DNA of 64,000 nt from Linderina pennispora (lineage: Eukaryota; Kickxellomycota; Kickxellomycetes; Kickxellales; Kickxellaceae): contig NW_024468257.1 of assembly GCF_002104995.1 (NCBI RefSeq), positions 1-64,000 on the forward strand, in the 5' to 3' direction. Each line of letters opens with the position of its first letter. Within the stretch, counting starts at the first letter, position 1. Below, in pieces: positions 47,105 through 56,481 of the stretch. A program made the translations under genes and the position numbers. A model generated the notes under the pieces. It saw only the letters and a list, made by a program, of their open reading frames with translations. It did not search any database and was not told the DNA's origin.

Positions 47105-48249
47105 TTCCAGAAACACATTCACTAGTCACCCTTCAGAGGATTTGCTCATGGCTAGATATCGCAAATACACTCTGTAGCTATGAATACATTCGTAAACCCT
47201 ATCTGTATCGGCATGATGTGTGCATTTTGAGTCAGCTATTTTTACCACCTTTGATTGATGAGTGTCCCATTTAATATATCAAATGAGCACAAAATACCCA
47301 GGACACTAGTAGTGCTAGGCTTCCATGTGTTGTACCAGAGCCGATTCTGCTATATATTGAAACTAGGTTGCCAGTGGTGGCAGTTTACATTTTCACACCT
47401 GTTGTTATATGTTTGTGTGCGCTATCCAAAAAAGTGCCCAGGAAAACACAGCTGCCCATGCTAGCTGAGAGTGTAAACATGTAGAAAAGCCTGATCCGTG
47501 GCCATGGGGTTTATCCGCAAGAGTAGATATCCCCTTGCACATGCTATCCCCTTGTTCCAACTGCAACTGATTCACTATCATAAATATCATACTCGCCTTA
47601 ATTCCATATATTTTGTAGTAAAGGGGCTTTCGTTGTCCAGGCTCTTTAGTCGTCTGCGCTCAGACAAGAGACAATGGTCTCTGTTTGGTGGACCATTCTC
47701 AGATATGATATGTACCTCCAAAAGTGACCGGTAAAGTGGGTTCAGCGGGCGGATCGCGATCTGATAAAGGGTGGCAGGATTATTTCGGCGACATTTAACG
47801 CGTCTCAGTGTGTAGGAAGTGTGACGAGCATCGAGAACAAAAATTTGCCAACTGACAACCCATCTGGCATTGATGACAGGTTTTAGTGCTGGTATAAATG
47901 TATCTGAGAATCAGTCTGCTGGAGGTCCGTCTCTGGCCCTTCTTATCATTGTAAATCCAGAAAGCACATCTAGCCATGCACTCAAAGTCGTGCGCTCAAA
48001 TGAAGGCAGCCTGTAACCTGATCCTGTAGTCAACAATGCTGCAGACGGGGTACTAAATGTGGAGGCGGTAGTCCAGACGTAAACCATGTAAGGCTTACAA
48101 CAAAGAAGCAGGATACTCTTAACATCACGACGCAGCTCTTGGGTAAAACCGCATGTCTTTTGTGACGAGGGCGTGGAGCCAGAGATATTTAAACCACATC
48201 AAGAATAACAGCTTGCTGATACTCAGCCCACAGGATACGCAAAGCGATA
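47105..48249. other. Gene-poor spacer
   Basis: About 1.1 kb, AT-rich, with only short frames lacking recognisable features. Confidence 0.4.
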
Positions 48250-48254
48250 CTACA

Positions 48255-48849
48255 ATGGAGAATCAGGCTACAAATACATGGTTTGCTATCGATGGCACCT
48301 GGGGATGGCTGTATACCCATAGCACAGCGTTTGAAGGTAAGGTTGAAATGGGTCTTTTGCTCGGAAGCAGCCCTGGTTGTATCATGATTGAAGTCATTTC
48401 TGTGAACATCAGACTTGCGCTAAAGTTGCGAGATGCGGATAATGACGACGCGAGAATTGAAGGAGATAGTGCATGAAATCAGTACCTACGTGTACGCAAC
48501 GGACCTGCAACGAACTGTTCTTCCACAGCTGTATAAATACAGGTTTATGGTAATCATGGGGCAGCTATACCTGGCGATGGCGCTGGAATTCATCGATGAC
48601 GCCTATGTTTCTGATGGATTGGCAACAAGTCAGGCAAGTCTGTCTGCGAGGTTACCTCTTGAGGTCAAAGATGGCATTGGGTCTAAACCCACCATACTTC
48701 ATGAAACTGGTATAGCACATAATGGCCCCCATCCATGGACTCTTCTGCTAGTAAGGGACTCGTCAGTGGCTAATGGTTATCGCGCTAAATTGATGGGGCT
48801 GTCATTCAGCAGGTTGCATGTCCCGCGAGGTTCGCGAAAGAGACGCTAG
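48255..48849 (+). pseudogene. Unrecognised frames, possible gene remnant
   Basis: One frame from ATG 48255 (NQATNTWFAIDGTWGWLYTH) ends at 48476, and a second in another frame (48433-48849, ISTYVYATDLQRTVLPQLYKYR) overlaps it. They may be parts of one broken or spliced gene; a GTAAGG is present after FEG near 48338. No domain is recognised. It lies in a gene-poor region where decay is plausible. Confidence 0.25.
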
Positions 48850-49336
48850 CAGATGGGATGCTGTGATCGAAGGCCGCTTCACAGGGACCTAGGAGTACCC
48901 TTGTAGGGTAAGAGGGCTGCAACTGTATTGTCTCCCACCCAACAGCCACTACCTGCATAGCTGTTTATATAAAGTCAAATACATCCATGGTGTTGTCGAA
49001 CAAGCAGTGCAACATGCTTAATGCAAAGAGCCGCTTGAGGTGGTGGGCACTTTGCTCTCAAAGATCATGTCCCATCCACTTAGTCATGTCACCACACTTT
49101 GATGGTATTCAGCTCTTCCTCTGGTTAGCAATGCATCATGGCTGCTTTGGCCCCTTTCTCTGGCATCACGGTATTTGCGCAGCACACGCTGGAAGAAATC
49201 AGCGAGGCGAGGCTATTCAAAACAAATCCATGCATGCATGCAGATCCGCTTTCCTGCCTTGGTCAAGTAAAAATGGTTGCTGCTATAATTATGTCCTTTT
49301 TTTTGCGCAGCACCCAGTTCTCCCTTTGTTGACAGA
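48850..49336. other. Spacer
   Basis: No recognisable gene. A 125-codon frame at 48987-49364 overlaps the promoter of the next gene and has no conserved look. Confidence 0.35.
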
Positions 49337-49343
49337 TATAAAA
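49337..49343 (+). promoter_or_regulatory. TATA box
   Basis: TATAAAA 88 bases before the ATG of the F-box/LRR-like gene. Confidence 0.55.
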
Positions 49344-49430
49344 TGCTGCAGCGCTCCCCCCTGACATAATCTCTTTATCCCTTCATCTCCAGTATTCCCT
49401 TTGCCTTGAATATCTCTACTCTTTTTTATA

Positions 49431-51152
49431 ATGGCGATAAACCAGCCCTCGGCGCTCATGACTCTCCCCCTGCCTATCATCGAGCAGATAGCCATTCACA
49501 CATCTGGCAGGATTCTAGATGGAATGCAAGTCGGCGATATATGCGACCCCCTGAAGTTCCTTTACAGCCACAGCCGCGAGTGGTACCAGGTTCTTCGCAT
49601 GCTGTGTAGCCGCTGGGCCACTCTCCTGTTTACTGACCTTGACGTGGAAGACCAGCCGCTAGCCATCGGCGCGAATCTACAGGAGCTGGTTGATCTAAAG
49701 CAGCATGGGTACGTAAGACGGGTGCGGCTGAGGTTCAACTTGTATCAGCTGTGCCTGGACGAAACGGTTATCGTAAAGCTGCGCAAGTTCTTCAGTACAG
49801 CCGGTAGAATGTATAACGTCTGCGAGCTCGAAGTGTGGCCGTGGTGGCGACAGGTGCTAGCCAACAACAGCCCGCACAGCGAGGGTCTGCTGCCGGCAGA
49901 GTTTGACGATGCTATCCGAGGCAAAAACATATCCGACCTGATGTGCCTTGTGCGCGAATACATGCCGCGGGTGTCGAAAATGATGATGTACGGACTGGAG
50001 ACGAAGTGGGCCAGCGTGCCCAGCTTGAAGCTCAGTGTGGATGCAATTGCGCAGCTGTCAAAGATCGTGCAATCGCCGCTCAAGCTCAGCACATATAAAT
50101 ACAGTATCAGCCGGCAGATTCTGGCGCAGACACAGTCATGTCTTAGGCATGTTAAGATCACAAAGCACACCAAGGGTCAGTGCCACGTTGACCTGATCCG
50201 CAACAACGCCCAGACGCTGGAAAGCATCTATATCGAGAAGGTAACGTTCCACGCCATGGAGAAGATTACATTGTGCCCAGGTTCATCGAACCAGACGCTT
50301 GTTTACCCACAGCTGAAGAGTCTGCGCATTATCGCCAGCTCGGGCAAACGCAGCGACAAGATACGCAAGTTTTTAATTAGCCCATTCCCAGAGCTTGAGG
50401 AGTTCGAGGTGAAAGGGCAGTTCCCGTTCACCAGTGCACTGTTTCTGAAGGAGAGCCGCAAGAGCCTTCGTGTGCTGAGGCTGGAGGTCGACGAGCCCTT
50501 GATGATAATGCTAGATGATCTGGGAACCGCCGAGCCGAATTTTTTCCCAAACCTGGAATGTATCTCCATGAGGCTCCCACTCCGTCATCGGTACTTGATG
50601 AGATATCTACGTGGGCCGCTGTTCACCAAGACAATGACGATAAGCAAAAGCCTGAAGGTGGCAAAACTGCATGATGTAATGTGGGTTAATCCTGATGTCT
50701 TGCTGGCGCCCAAATGCATTTGCACATCCTTGCAGGTTCTGGACATGACCCACACGTCTATCATGTTTAGCCATGCAGTTCAACTTCTTGGCTCACTGCC
50801 TAATGTGACGCGGGCAGGACTGTCACTATACAACGACGAAACACACGAGTCAATGAAGCTGCTGCCGGAAGAGTACATCGACGAGTGCCGCAAGACTTTG
50901 CAGGTGAGCAACAGCAGGCTCCGGAGTTTGGGCATCTTTGCTATGAAATTTCCGACGGTTCTCAAGGGCGGCGAGTACTTACTGCTGATGGCAGAGCTAA
51001 TCCCAAGTCTGCAGCGTGTCTCCTTGCATCCAGAGAGCAAGAAGGAAAAGAACTACCGGACTATCTCTCATCTCCCAAAGCGGCTGAAGCGAAAGATATT
51101 CCAGGACTCGCGAGCTCATAATGTCGAATATTTGATTTCCAGTGAGTGGTAA
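49431..51152 (+). CDS. F-box/leucine-rich-repeat-like protein
   Basis: 573 residues in one exon. The N-terminus LPLPIIEQIAIHTSG and the later REWYQVLRMLCSRWATLLF follow the F-box pattern (LP.ei...I........ then a conserved Trp). Residues about 90-540 are irregular leucine-rich repeats (YPQLKSLRIIAS, FPELEEFEVKG, FFPNLECISMRL, CTSLQVLDMTH, LPNVTRAGLSL). Proteins of this plan bring substrates to SCF-type ubiquitin ligases. In many early-diverging fungi they form large, fast-changing families, so no specific partner can be named. The start follows a TATA box. Confidence 0.65.
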   Translation: MAINQPSALMTLPLPIIEQIAIHTSGRILDGMQVGDICDPLKFLYSHSREWYQVLRMLCSRWATLLFTDLDVEDQPLAIGANLQELVDLKQHGYVRRVRLRFNLYQLCLDETVIVKLRKFFSTAGRMYNVCELEVWPWWRQVLANNSPHSEGLLPAEFDDAIRGKNISDLMCLVREYMPRVSKMMMYGLETKWASVPSLKLSVDAIAQLSKIVQSPLKLSTYKYSISRQILAQTQSCLRHVKITKHTKGQCHVDLIRNNAQTLESIYIEKVTFHAMEKITLCPGSSNQTLVYPQLKSLRIIASSGKRSDKIRKFLISPFPELEEFEVKGQFPFTSALFLKESRKSLRVLRLEVDEPLMIMLDDLGTAEPNFFPNLECISMRLPLRHRYLMRYLRGPLFTKTMTISKSLKVAKLHDVMWVNPDVLLAPKCICTSLQVLDMTHTSIMFSHAVQLLGSLPNVTRAGLSLYNDETHESMKLLPEEYIDECRKTLQVSNSRLRSLGIFAMKFPTVLKGGEYLLLMAELIPSLQRVSLHPESKKEKNYRTISHLPKRLKRKIFQDSRAHNVEYLISSEW

Positions 51153-51192
51153 ATTATACCCTTTTAGATACATATATTAGAATTCATTCAAA

Positions 51193-51624
51193 CTAAACCT
51201 CCTCGCTTCCCCGTGGGCTGCTATGATACGACGGCGGCTGGATTGGCATACATACCCCGGTGTATACAGGTTCGGGTGCTCTGACCACAATCCTGGTTGC
51301 CTGTGTTTCGGAATACGTCGGCAGCGGATATGGCGATATGTATAGACCATTATCTGCTGGCATATATTTGGGCAGTGGCTCAGAGCACCTAGATACATAT
51401 CCTCCCATCTTGCGTCTACGGCGGCGGTGAGTGAAAACCAGCCAACTGATCAGGCCGACAAGAATCAGCGCCAGGCAGCTGACCCAGATCACATGGAACC
51501 AGTTTTTGTGCTGGTACCTGCAGAATCCATGATTGTCGCAGATCATGTCAGATCTCTTGAGCAGCGGCAAGGCGCCGTGGTCTGGCTGTATATTGTTGAC
51601 TTTGAGCTTTTGCAGCATTTGCAT
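51193..51624 (-). CDS. Single-pass membrane protein with (L/P)PxY motifs, RCR-like
   Basis: 143 residues. A short N-terminal part with two Cys (CDNHGFC, 29-35) precedes one membrane helix (about 44-64, FHVIWVSCLALILVGLISWLVF). An Arg stretch follows directly (HRRRRRK), then a cytosolic tail with LPKY (84-87), LPTY (101-104) and PPSY (130-133). This is the layout of yeast Rcr1/Rcr2, which recruit the ubiquitin ligase Rsp5 and affect chitin deposition and trafficking of plasma-membrane proteins. The match rests on layout, not on close sequence identity. A longer frame to 51858 has earlier Met codons, but a TATA-like element on this strand near 51718-51726 favours 51624. Confidence 0.55.
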   Translation of the reverse strand: MQMLQKLKVNNIQPDHGALPLLKRSDMICDNHGFCRYQHKNWFHVIWVSCLALILVGLISWLVFTHRRRRRKMGGYVSRCSEPLPKYMPADNGLYISPYPLPTYSETQATRIVVRAPEPVYTGVCMPIQPPSYHSSPRGSEEV

Positions 51625-52130
51625 CTGACCTGTTTTTGTTTTGGAGAGAAAAGAAAAAGTGAAGGCGGTTAAAGATTCGGCTAGCAAAATTTTCCCTAGC
51701 TGCTTTATGTGACCTGGCTTATAAATACTGCTGGCATTTAGCAATGCCCCTTGGGGAAGATATGAGGAGGGATTGAAAAGAGCCAGTGACAGGACAGAGT
51801 ACAGAATGCAGGGTGCAGGGTGCAGGAGGGGCGGCGCTCCCATGCTATAATGGAGCAAGAAGCAGCTCTTTACTATGAATGCCTACTAAGATTGCCGCTT
51901 GCCCAGCGCATGAGCAATGGCTGCGAGCCACATCATGAAGCATATTTAGCAATATGGCATCCATGCCATTACATTGATTGCATCAAATGGGAGATGAAAA
52001 GAGGTGTGTGAGTACTTCAATTTCAAAAATATGTATTTCTGTTCTTGAAATTGCAAAACGAGAGGAGGGAACCTGCAATTCCTAGAAATTTCTCGTTGAA
52101 CCGTAATTTTTCTCATTCCTGATACTCGGC
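51625..52130. other. Spacer
   Basis: About 500 bases with no recognisable gene. A three-unit gcagggt repeat lies at about 51808-51826. Confidence 0.4.
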
Positions 52131-52406
52131 TTACATGTAGAAGAGCAGAGAGCCAGCAAGCAGAGCCGAGCCGAGCGAGAGGGCGTTGGCAGTGGCGCCG
52201 TTGGTGACGGTGGAGGTGACAGTGACCTCATCGGAGCCAGCATTCTGGACCACCGTCGAGGCAGCAACGACCACAGGGGCGGCGTTCTGGTAGTACTGCG
52301 GGCCGAGGATAGTCGAGTAGACCTTCTGGTGGTCGGGGGCAGGCTGAGCGCCATTGGCGGCAACAACAGCAGCGGCGGCAAGAGCGACGACAGCGAAAGA
52401 CTTCAT
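52131..52406 (-). CDS. Small secreted, probably GPI-anchored protein
   Basis: 91 residues. The signal peptide is about 1-19 (MKSFAVVALAAAAVVAANG). A short Ser/Thr/Val-rich middle (AAPVVVAASTVVQ, DEVTVTSTVTNGATAN) gives possible O-mannosylation and β-rich sequence. The C-terminus is hydrophobic and ends at once (LSLGSALLAGSLLFYM), preceded by small residues (NGATAN), as expected for a GPI signal. It is likely a cell-surface or wall protein of unknown function. A TATATAAA lies 150 bases upstream on the same strand. Confidence 0.7.
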   Translation of the reverse strand: MKSFAVVALAAAAVVAANGAQPAPDHQKVYSTILGPQYYQNAAPVVVAASTVVQNAGSDEVTVTSTVTNGATANALSLGSALLAGSLLFYM

Positions 52407-53167
52407 GATGATTAGGTTGTATAAAAGGGCAGGGGCTAGTTTGCGAAATGAAGAAAAACAACTGTTTTTTGCTTGTTAGGCAGATCTGGCTATCAAGTAA
52501 ATGGTTGATGTTGTGATGGTCAGGAACAATAGAACCCGCTGGGCATGGACCGGCGTTTATATACAGACTTTAGAGGATAGACCAGAATGCAAGAGTTTGT
52601 GGAAAGAGAGGGGGATGTGAAATATATTCAGTAAGCATGAAACAAGGCTGGGTTCATTTTCAGCAAATGCCTAGTGCTCTATCTCCCGTCTCGCCTCTTG
52701 CCGATCAAACACCACCAGCTAAACGGAAGCTATCCAAACCCGATGTATGGGAAGGGACTTCTAGCATGGCCCAGCCCAGGTACCTATGAACAAGCAGATG
52801 AAACGGATCGAGGTTCATTCCCCTTTGCATTACCTAGGTAATATTACAAATGCGCCTACGAATATCAATCGCACCTGATCCTCACACCCGCCTGGCTGGC
52901 CGGCTATTGGGCCAGTGGCCAATTGTTTTTTGCATTGACAGAGTTGTTTACATGCAGTATTACACACCAGTGAAGTAAAATAGGGGAGGAGCCTAGAACA
53001 AAAAGTGCCCGTGCTGGTCAGCTGGGGTCGATGAGTCCAGGAGGGCCCAGAGCTACTTTTTTCTTTTCTTACAGCCCAAATGTTTTGAAGAAATACAAAG
53101 TGTACATTTTTATTTTCTTCTCAGAATACCCTCCCTTGTACTTTATCGAACCCAGAAAACTGCACAA
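52407..53167. other. Spacer with divergent promoters
   Basis: 760 bases without a recognisable gene. TATATAAA on the minus strand at 52556-52563 probably serves the GPI-type protein gene; the far end holds the promoter of the microprotein at 53168. Confidence 0.45.
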
Positions 53168-53365
53168 ATGAAGGTTTTGTTCAAGCTTGGCGGCATAGTG
53201 CCCATTACGACTGAGGCAGTCCCGTTTATGACGGTTCTGACGGCTACGGTCGGATTCGGCGTGTACACCGGCGTGACCCGGCTTAAGGACAAACACTATA
53301 TCCGGCTGGCGCCGCAGCACTGCTACAAGAACCCGTACGAGCCGGTCGGCAAGGATGCCAAGTAG
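53168..53365 (+). CDS. Small single-pass membrane protein, MLRQ/NDUFA4/B12D-like (copy 3)
   Basis: 65 residues with the same plan as the copies at 24447 and 25125: MKVLFKLGGIVPITTEAVPFMTV, one helix to FGVYTGV, then TRLKDKHYIRLAPQHCYKN and a polar tail. It is closest to copy 1 (shared GFGVYTGVTRL.DKHYIR). Two of the three copies are tandem and this one is 28 kb away on the other strand. As with the others, a small inner-mitochondrial-membrane protein of the respiratory chain is the most likely role. Confidence 0.7.
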   Translation: MKVLFKLGGIVPITTEAVPFMTVLTATVGFGVYTGVTRLKDKHYIRLAPQHCYKNPYEPVGKDAK

Positions 53366-53506
53366 CGTGTAAAAAAGGAAATCACTATCTTTCTAGGGAT
53401 GTAACGAAACATTGCCCCATATCCCGAATAAATCTCATGCAAAGGTACTTGATGCTGCGCAGCACCAGGGTTTTTTTTTTTCTCTGGTGGGCAATTACCA
53501 TATGTC

Positions 53507-54679
53507 ATGTCTCAGGGTACTTTTATTTGCCAGATCCTGCGCATGCCTGGCGCCGGCCGCACAGCAGGCTATGGACAGAATTTAGCATATCCGAGCTGCC
53601 CGCAGTGCTCTCGCAAGGTCGCAGCGCAGGGACAGTGCAAGAACTGCGGCGCCACCGGCATCCAGTGGGTCTTCAAAATAGCCATGGCGATTTCACCAAT
53701 CCACACAAATGCAATCTGGCATGCGACGGCGTTTGGCGGCACTGCCGAGCGTTGGTTCGGGTGCTCGGCCATGCAGTGGGTGGAGGGCGCCAAGGGCGAC
53801 CAGGCAACTGTGGATAGGTTCTTTGCATTGCTGGAGGTGTTTGGCAGTGCATGGGCGAAGATGGGTGTAAGACGCGGGCGGCCAGGCAGTAGTGGGGGTG
53901 GGCAGGGGGTGATTACTAAGGCTAGTGGGGTTGTTGGCGCGGCAGTGTTTGGCCTGCCGATTACCGTGCTCTGGCAGATGGCGGACGGCAGCATGCCAGC
54001 AAGAGTACTGGAAGGCTCCAGTGCATGCGAAATTTACGAATCGGAAACTATCAGCGATAGTGATGAGACATATGATGCCGGCGCCTTACTCACGGCATGG
54101 CAGGCAGGCAAAGCGCCGTCGTGGGAGACAGCAGAGCCCTACGATATGGTGAGGGACTCGGAGATCGCTGCGGCCCTACAGGACATGTCGCAGCTATTCT
54201 CCGACGCTAGCACATATATGTCCGGGTCCCTGGCCGCATTCCAGTACGAGGAGAGCCTGCAGTACGAGCACCAAGACGAGCTGCTGAATCTGCATACCCC
54301 ACAAAGACCTGTCCGAACGCCTGTGGGATATACGCCGCCGGACACACTGCTCCGGTGGCTCGAGATGCCGCCCTCATACCAAAGACCAAGCACAGAGCTG
54401 CCGGAGGTTTTGGCGCCCGAGACGCCGCCGACTCCAGTAAGAGCGACACGGAGTGTGGGTAAAAGAAGGCTGTTTGTCGGCGAGTCGCCGGTGCGCTTGA
54501 GGCCGACTAGAAGGGCTACTATGCGGGCTGCGTTTGAGAGTGTGCCTGAGACGCCCGTGAGCAGGGCAGAGAGCAGCGGGAATGTGTACTCGCGGTTGCG
54601 GCGGCGGCAGTACGCTATGGCGGCACCGCTAATGGTGCCTGAGACGCCGGTGGTAAAGCGCAGCAGGCCGGAAAAGTGA
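53507..54679 (+). CDS. Zinc-ribbon OB-fold protein, RPA1 C-terminal/noxin (DDIAS)-like
   Basis: 390 residues. The N-terminal 130 fit the RPA1-C/noxin type OB fold with a C4 zinc ribbon: CPQC (31-34) and CKNC (44-47), then IQWVFKIAMAISPIHTNAIWHATAFGGTAERWFG, the equivalent of the D.TG..w...F...A....G strands. Residues about 165-390 are disordered and acidic, then basic, with three (A/V)PETP motifs (near residues 305, 347 and 379) resembling Cdk/Polo-type phospho-sites, and PPSY near 287. Relatives bind single-stranded DNA or act in DNA-damage survival; this is inferred from the fold alone. Confidence 0.6.
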   Translation: MSQGTFICQILRMPGAGRTAGYGQNLAYPSCPQCSRKVAAQGQCKNCGATGIQWVFKIAMAISPIHTNAIWHATAFGGTAERWFGCSAMQWVEGAKGDQATVDRFFALLEVFGSAWAKMGVRRGRPGSSGGGQGVITKASGVVGAAVFGLPITVLWQMADGSMPARVLEGSSACEIYESETISDSDETYDAGALLTAWQAGKAPSWETAEPYDMVRDSEIAAALQDMSQLFSDASTYMSGSLAAFQYEESLQYEHQDELLNLHTPQRPVRTPVGYTPPDTLLRWLEMPPSYQRPSTELPEVLAPETPPTPVRATRSVGKRRLFVGESPVRLRPTRRATMRAAFESVPETPVSRAESSGNVYSRLRRRQYAMAAPLMVPETPVVKRSRPEK

Positions 54680-54819
54680 ATATAATGTGCCTTTCTCCTT
54701 TTGGCAGCTGTCCCAAAACATGGATCTAGCTGGTTAGTCCAAAGTTTGGGGACAGATATAAGATATCTTTTGGTAGCAATTCGAATAGATTTTATCTCTC
54801 AAACCCCTCCCCACTTCCC

Positions 54820-55659
54820 ATGTCAGACAGCACCAAGCCCGCGGAAAACGGCAATGGCCCGGCGGCCAAAAAGAGCCTGAGCGTGAACGACTATGTGCCC
54901 ACAGGTATGGCATTGGAGGAATTCCACAAGCTGTCGCGCAACCAGCAGAAAAAAGTGATGCAGACCGAGCAATGGGCACTGCATGCAGACGAGTACAAGG
55001 AGAAGCAGCGGGAGAAGGCACGCGAGAGCCGCAAGCGCAAGCGCGCACGGCAGGCGGACGCTCGGCCCCAGGAAAAGGTGGAGCAGACGGAAAGCACAGT
55101 GCGGATAGTGCTGGACATGGACTTTGACGACAAGATGAACGACAAGGAGGTCAAGTCGATGTGCTCGCAGGTGATGCGCTGCTACGCGGTCAACCGGCAG
55201 GCCAAAAGGCGCGTCAACCTGCATATCACCAAACTGCATGGCCGCGGCAGCGAGCGGTTCGCGACTGCACTGAAGGACCACAAGATGTGGAGCAAGGAGC
55301 ATATCACGTTTGACGACCGCGAGTATATCGACAGATTCCAGAAGGATGAGCTGGTGTATTTGACGGCGGACTCGGACAATGTGGTTGAGGAGCTGGATCA
55401 GAACACGGTGTATGTGGTGGGCGGGATTGTGGACAAGAACCGGTACCCGAAGCTGACGCTGGACAAGGCGCAGCAGCAGGGCATCAGACATGCAAGGCTG
55501 CCGATTGGCGAGTACGTGAAGATGTCGACGCGCAAGGTCATGACAGTGAACCAGATCTTCGAGATGCTGGTGAAGTTTGTCGAGACCGAGGACTGGAAGA
55601 CGGCGTTCATGGAGACGATCCCGCAGCGCAAGTTCACCGAGGAAGATAAGACAAGTTGA
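54820..55659 (+). CDS. TRM10: tRNA (guanine-N1)-methyltransferase, position 9
   Basis: 279 residues of the Trm10 SPOUT family, which methylates G9 (or A9) of tRNAs with S-adenosylmethionine. A basic N-terminal helix (RESRKRKRARQAD, about 68-80) binds tRNA. The methyltransferase core starts VRIVLDMDFDDKMNDKEVKSMCSQ. The active-site block VYVVGGIVDKNRYP contains Asp205, the conserved catalytic-region Asp. The C-terminus KVMTVNQIFEMLVKFVETEDWKTAFMETIP is typical of the fungal enzyme. The gene runs into PET117 on the opposite strand with 24 bases between stops. Confidence 0.96.
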   Translation: MSDSTKPAENGNGPAAKKSLSVNDYVPTGMALEEFHKLSRNQQKKVMQTEQWALHADEYKEKQREKARESRKRKRARQADARPQEKVEQTESTVRIVLDMDFDDKMNDKEVKSMCSQVMRCYAVNRQAKRRVNLHITKLHGRGSERFATALKDHKMWSKEHITFDDREYIDRFQKDELVYLTADSDNVVEELDQNTVYVVGGIVDKNRYPKLTLDKAQQQGIRHARLPIGEYVKMSTRKVMTVNQIFEMLVKFVETEDWKTAFMETIPQRKFTEEDKTS

Positions 55660-55683
55660 AAAAATATATTGATCCTTTTTTTC

Positions 55684-55914
55684 TCATTGCTTTGGGTGGA
55701 CGTCGGGCTGGGTCTGCACCATCTGGGCGTGGAGTGCGCGGGTCTCGTCGAGCTCGCGCAGGTTCTTTTCGCGCTGTGCTTTGCGCTCCTGGTCACGCAG
55801 TACGCCCTGGTACATGGACGCGCGCTCGAGCTCCTGGGCGCGATGCACAAAGTAGATGGTGCCAGTAGCGAATACGCACGAGCTGAGGAACGTCAGTTTG
55901 GCGGCCTTGGACAT
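55684..55914 (-). CDS. PET117: Cytochrome c oxidase assembly protein Pet117
   Basis: 76 residues. The N-terminus SKAAKLTFLSSCVFATGTIYFVH is a single membrane helix with the family's conserved KLTF..S.VF..GTI..VH pattern. A soluble, charged helix with Gln/Glu/Arg follows (RDQERKAQREKNLRELDETR). Pet117 sits in the inner mitochondrial membrane and couples heme a synthase (Cox15) to cytochrome oxidase assembly. Size and layout fit exactly. It would be missed by a 100-codon cutoff. Confidence 0.93.
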   Translation of the reverse strand: MSKAAKLTFLSSCVFATGTIYFVHRAQELERASMYQGVLRDQERKAQREKNLRELDETRALHAQMVQTQPDVHPKQ

Positions 55915-56481
55915 TTTCTGTTGTGAATTGTGAGGGAACGGGGGGTAAACGAATTCGAGAGAGAGAGAGAGGGCGTGAGGGTGGCGAGAGTACTGGATAT
56001 GCTACCCTGGCGTGGGGAAGTCTCCTTGATGATGTTTATGGCAATCACGCCAGGACTCTGGCTGATTGTGATCAAGTTTTTAAAACGGAGGTTTGTTGGC
56101 AGCCTAGCTCGTTGGCACATGGGTGCATCTGTTCGTGGCCAAAAGGCAAGATATGCGGGAAGCATGGAGTCAAAGAAAAATGAAAGATGGTATTTCTGCT
56201 TTTGACGTGCAGGGCTTGTGCGCACGACTCCACAGACAAGATGGAAGCCAATGTCCATTTTACCGAAAAAGCTGCTCATACTTTTGAAACCCAGATCCAT
56301 TTAAACGATGGGTGATCGAGATGGGGTTTAAGCGACTCGTTGCCAAAAGTCGAGGAAAAAAATTCAGGCGTGCTTTTTTATCCTTGTGTCCTGGTGTAAT
56401 TTTTTTATTATTTGTATTATTGCTCAATTCGACCTCTAGACTAGTCCGAAATTCAACACAACTAGTTTCTTTTTTGCTGAA
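55915..56481. other. Divergent promoter of PET117 and the WD40 gene
   Basis: 567 bases without a convincing gene. A GA-rich run (55956-55980) sits in the PET117 leader. A 135-codon minus frame (to 56300) overlaps the PET117 start and is probably leader sequence. Confidence 0.4.
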
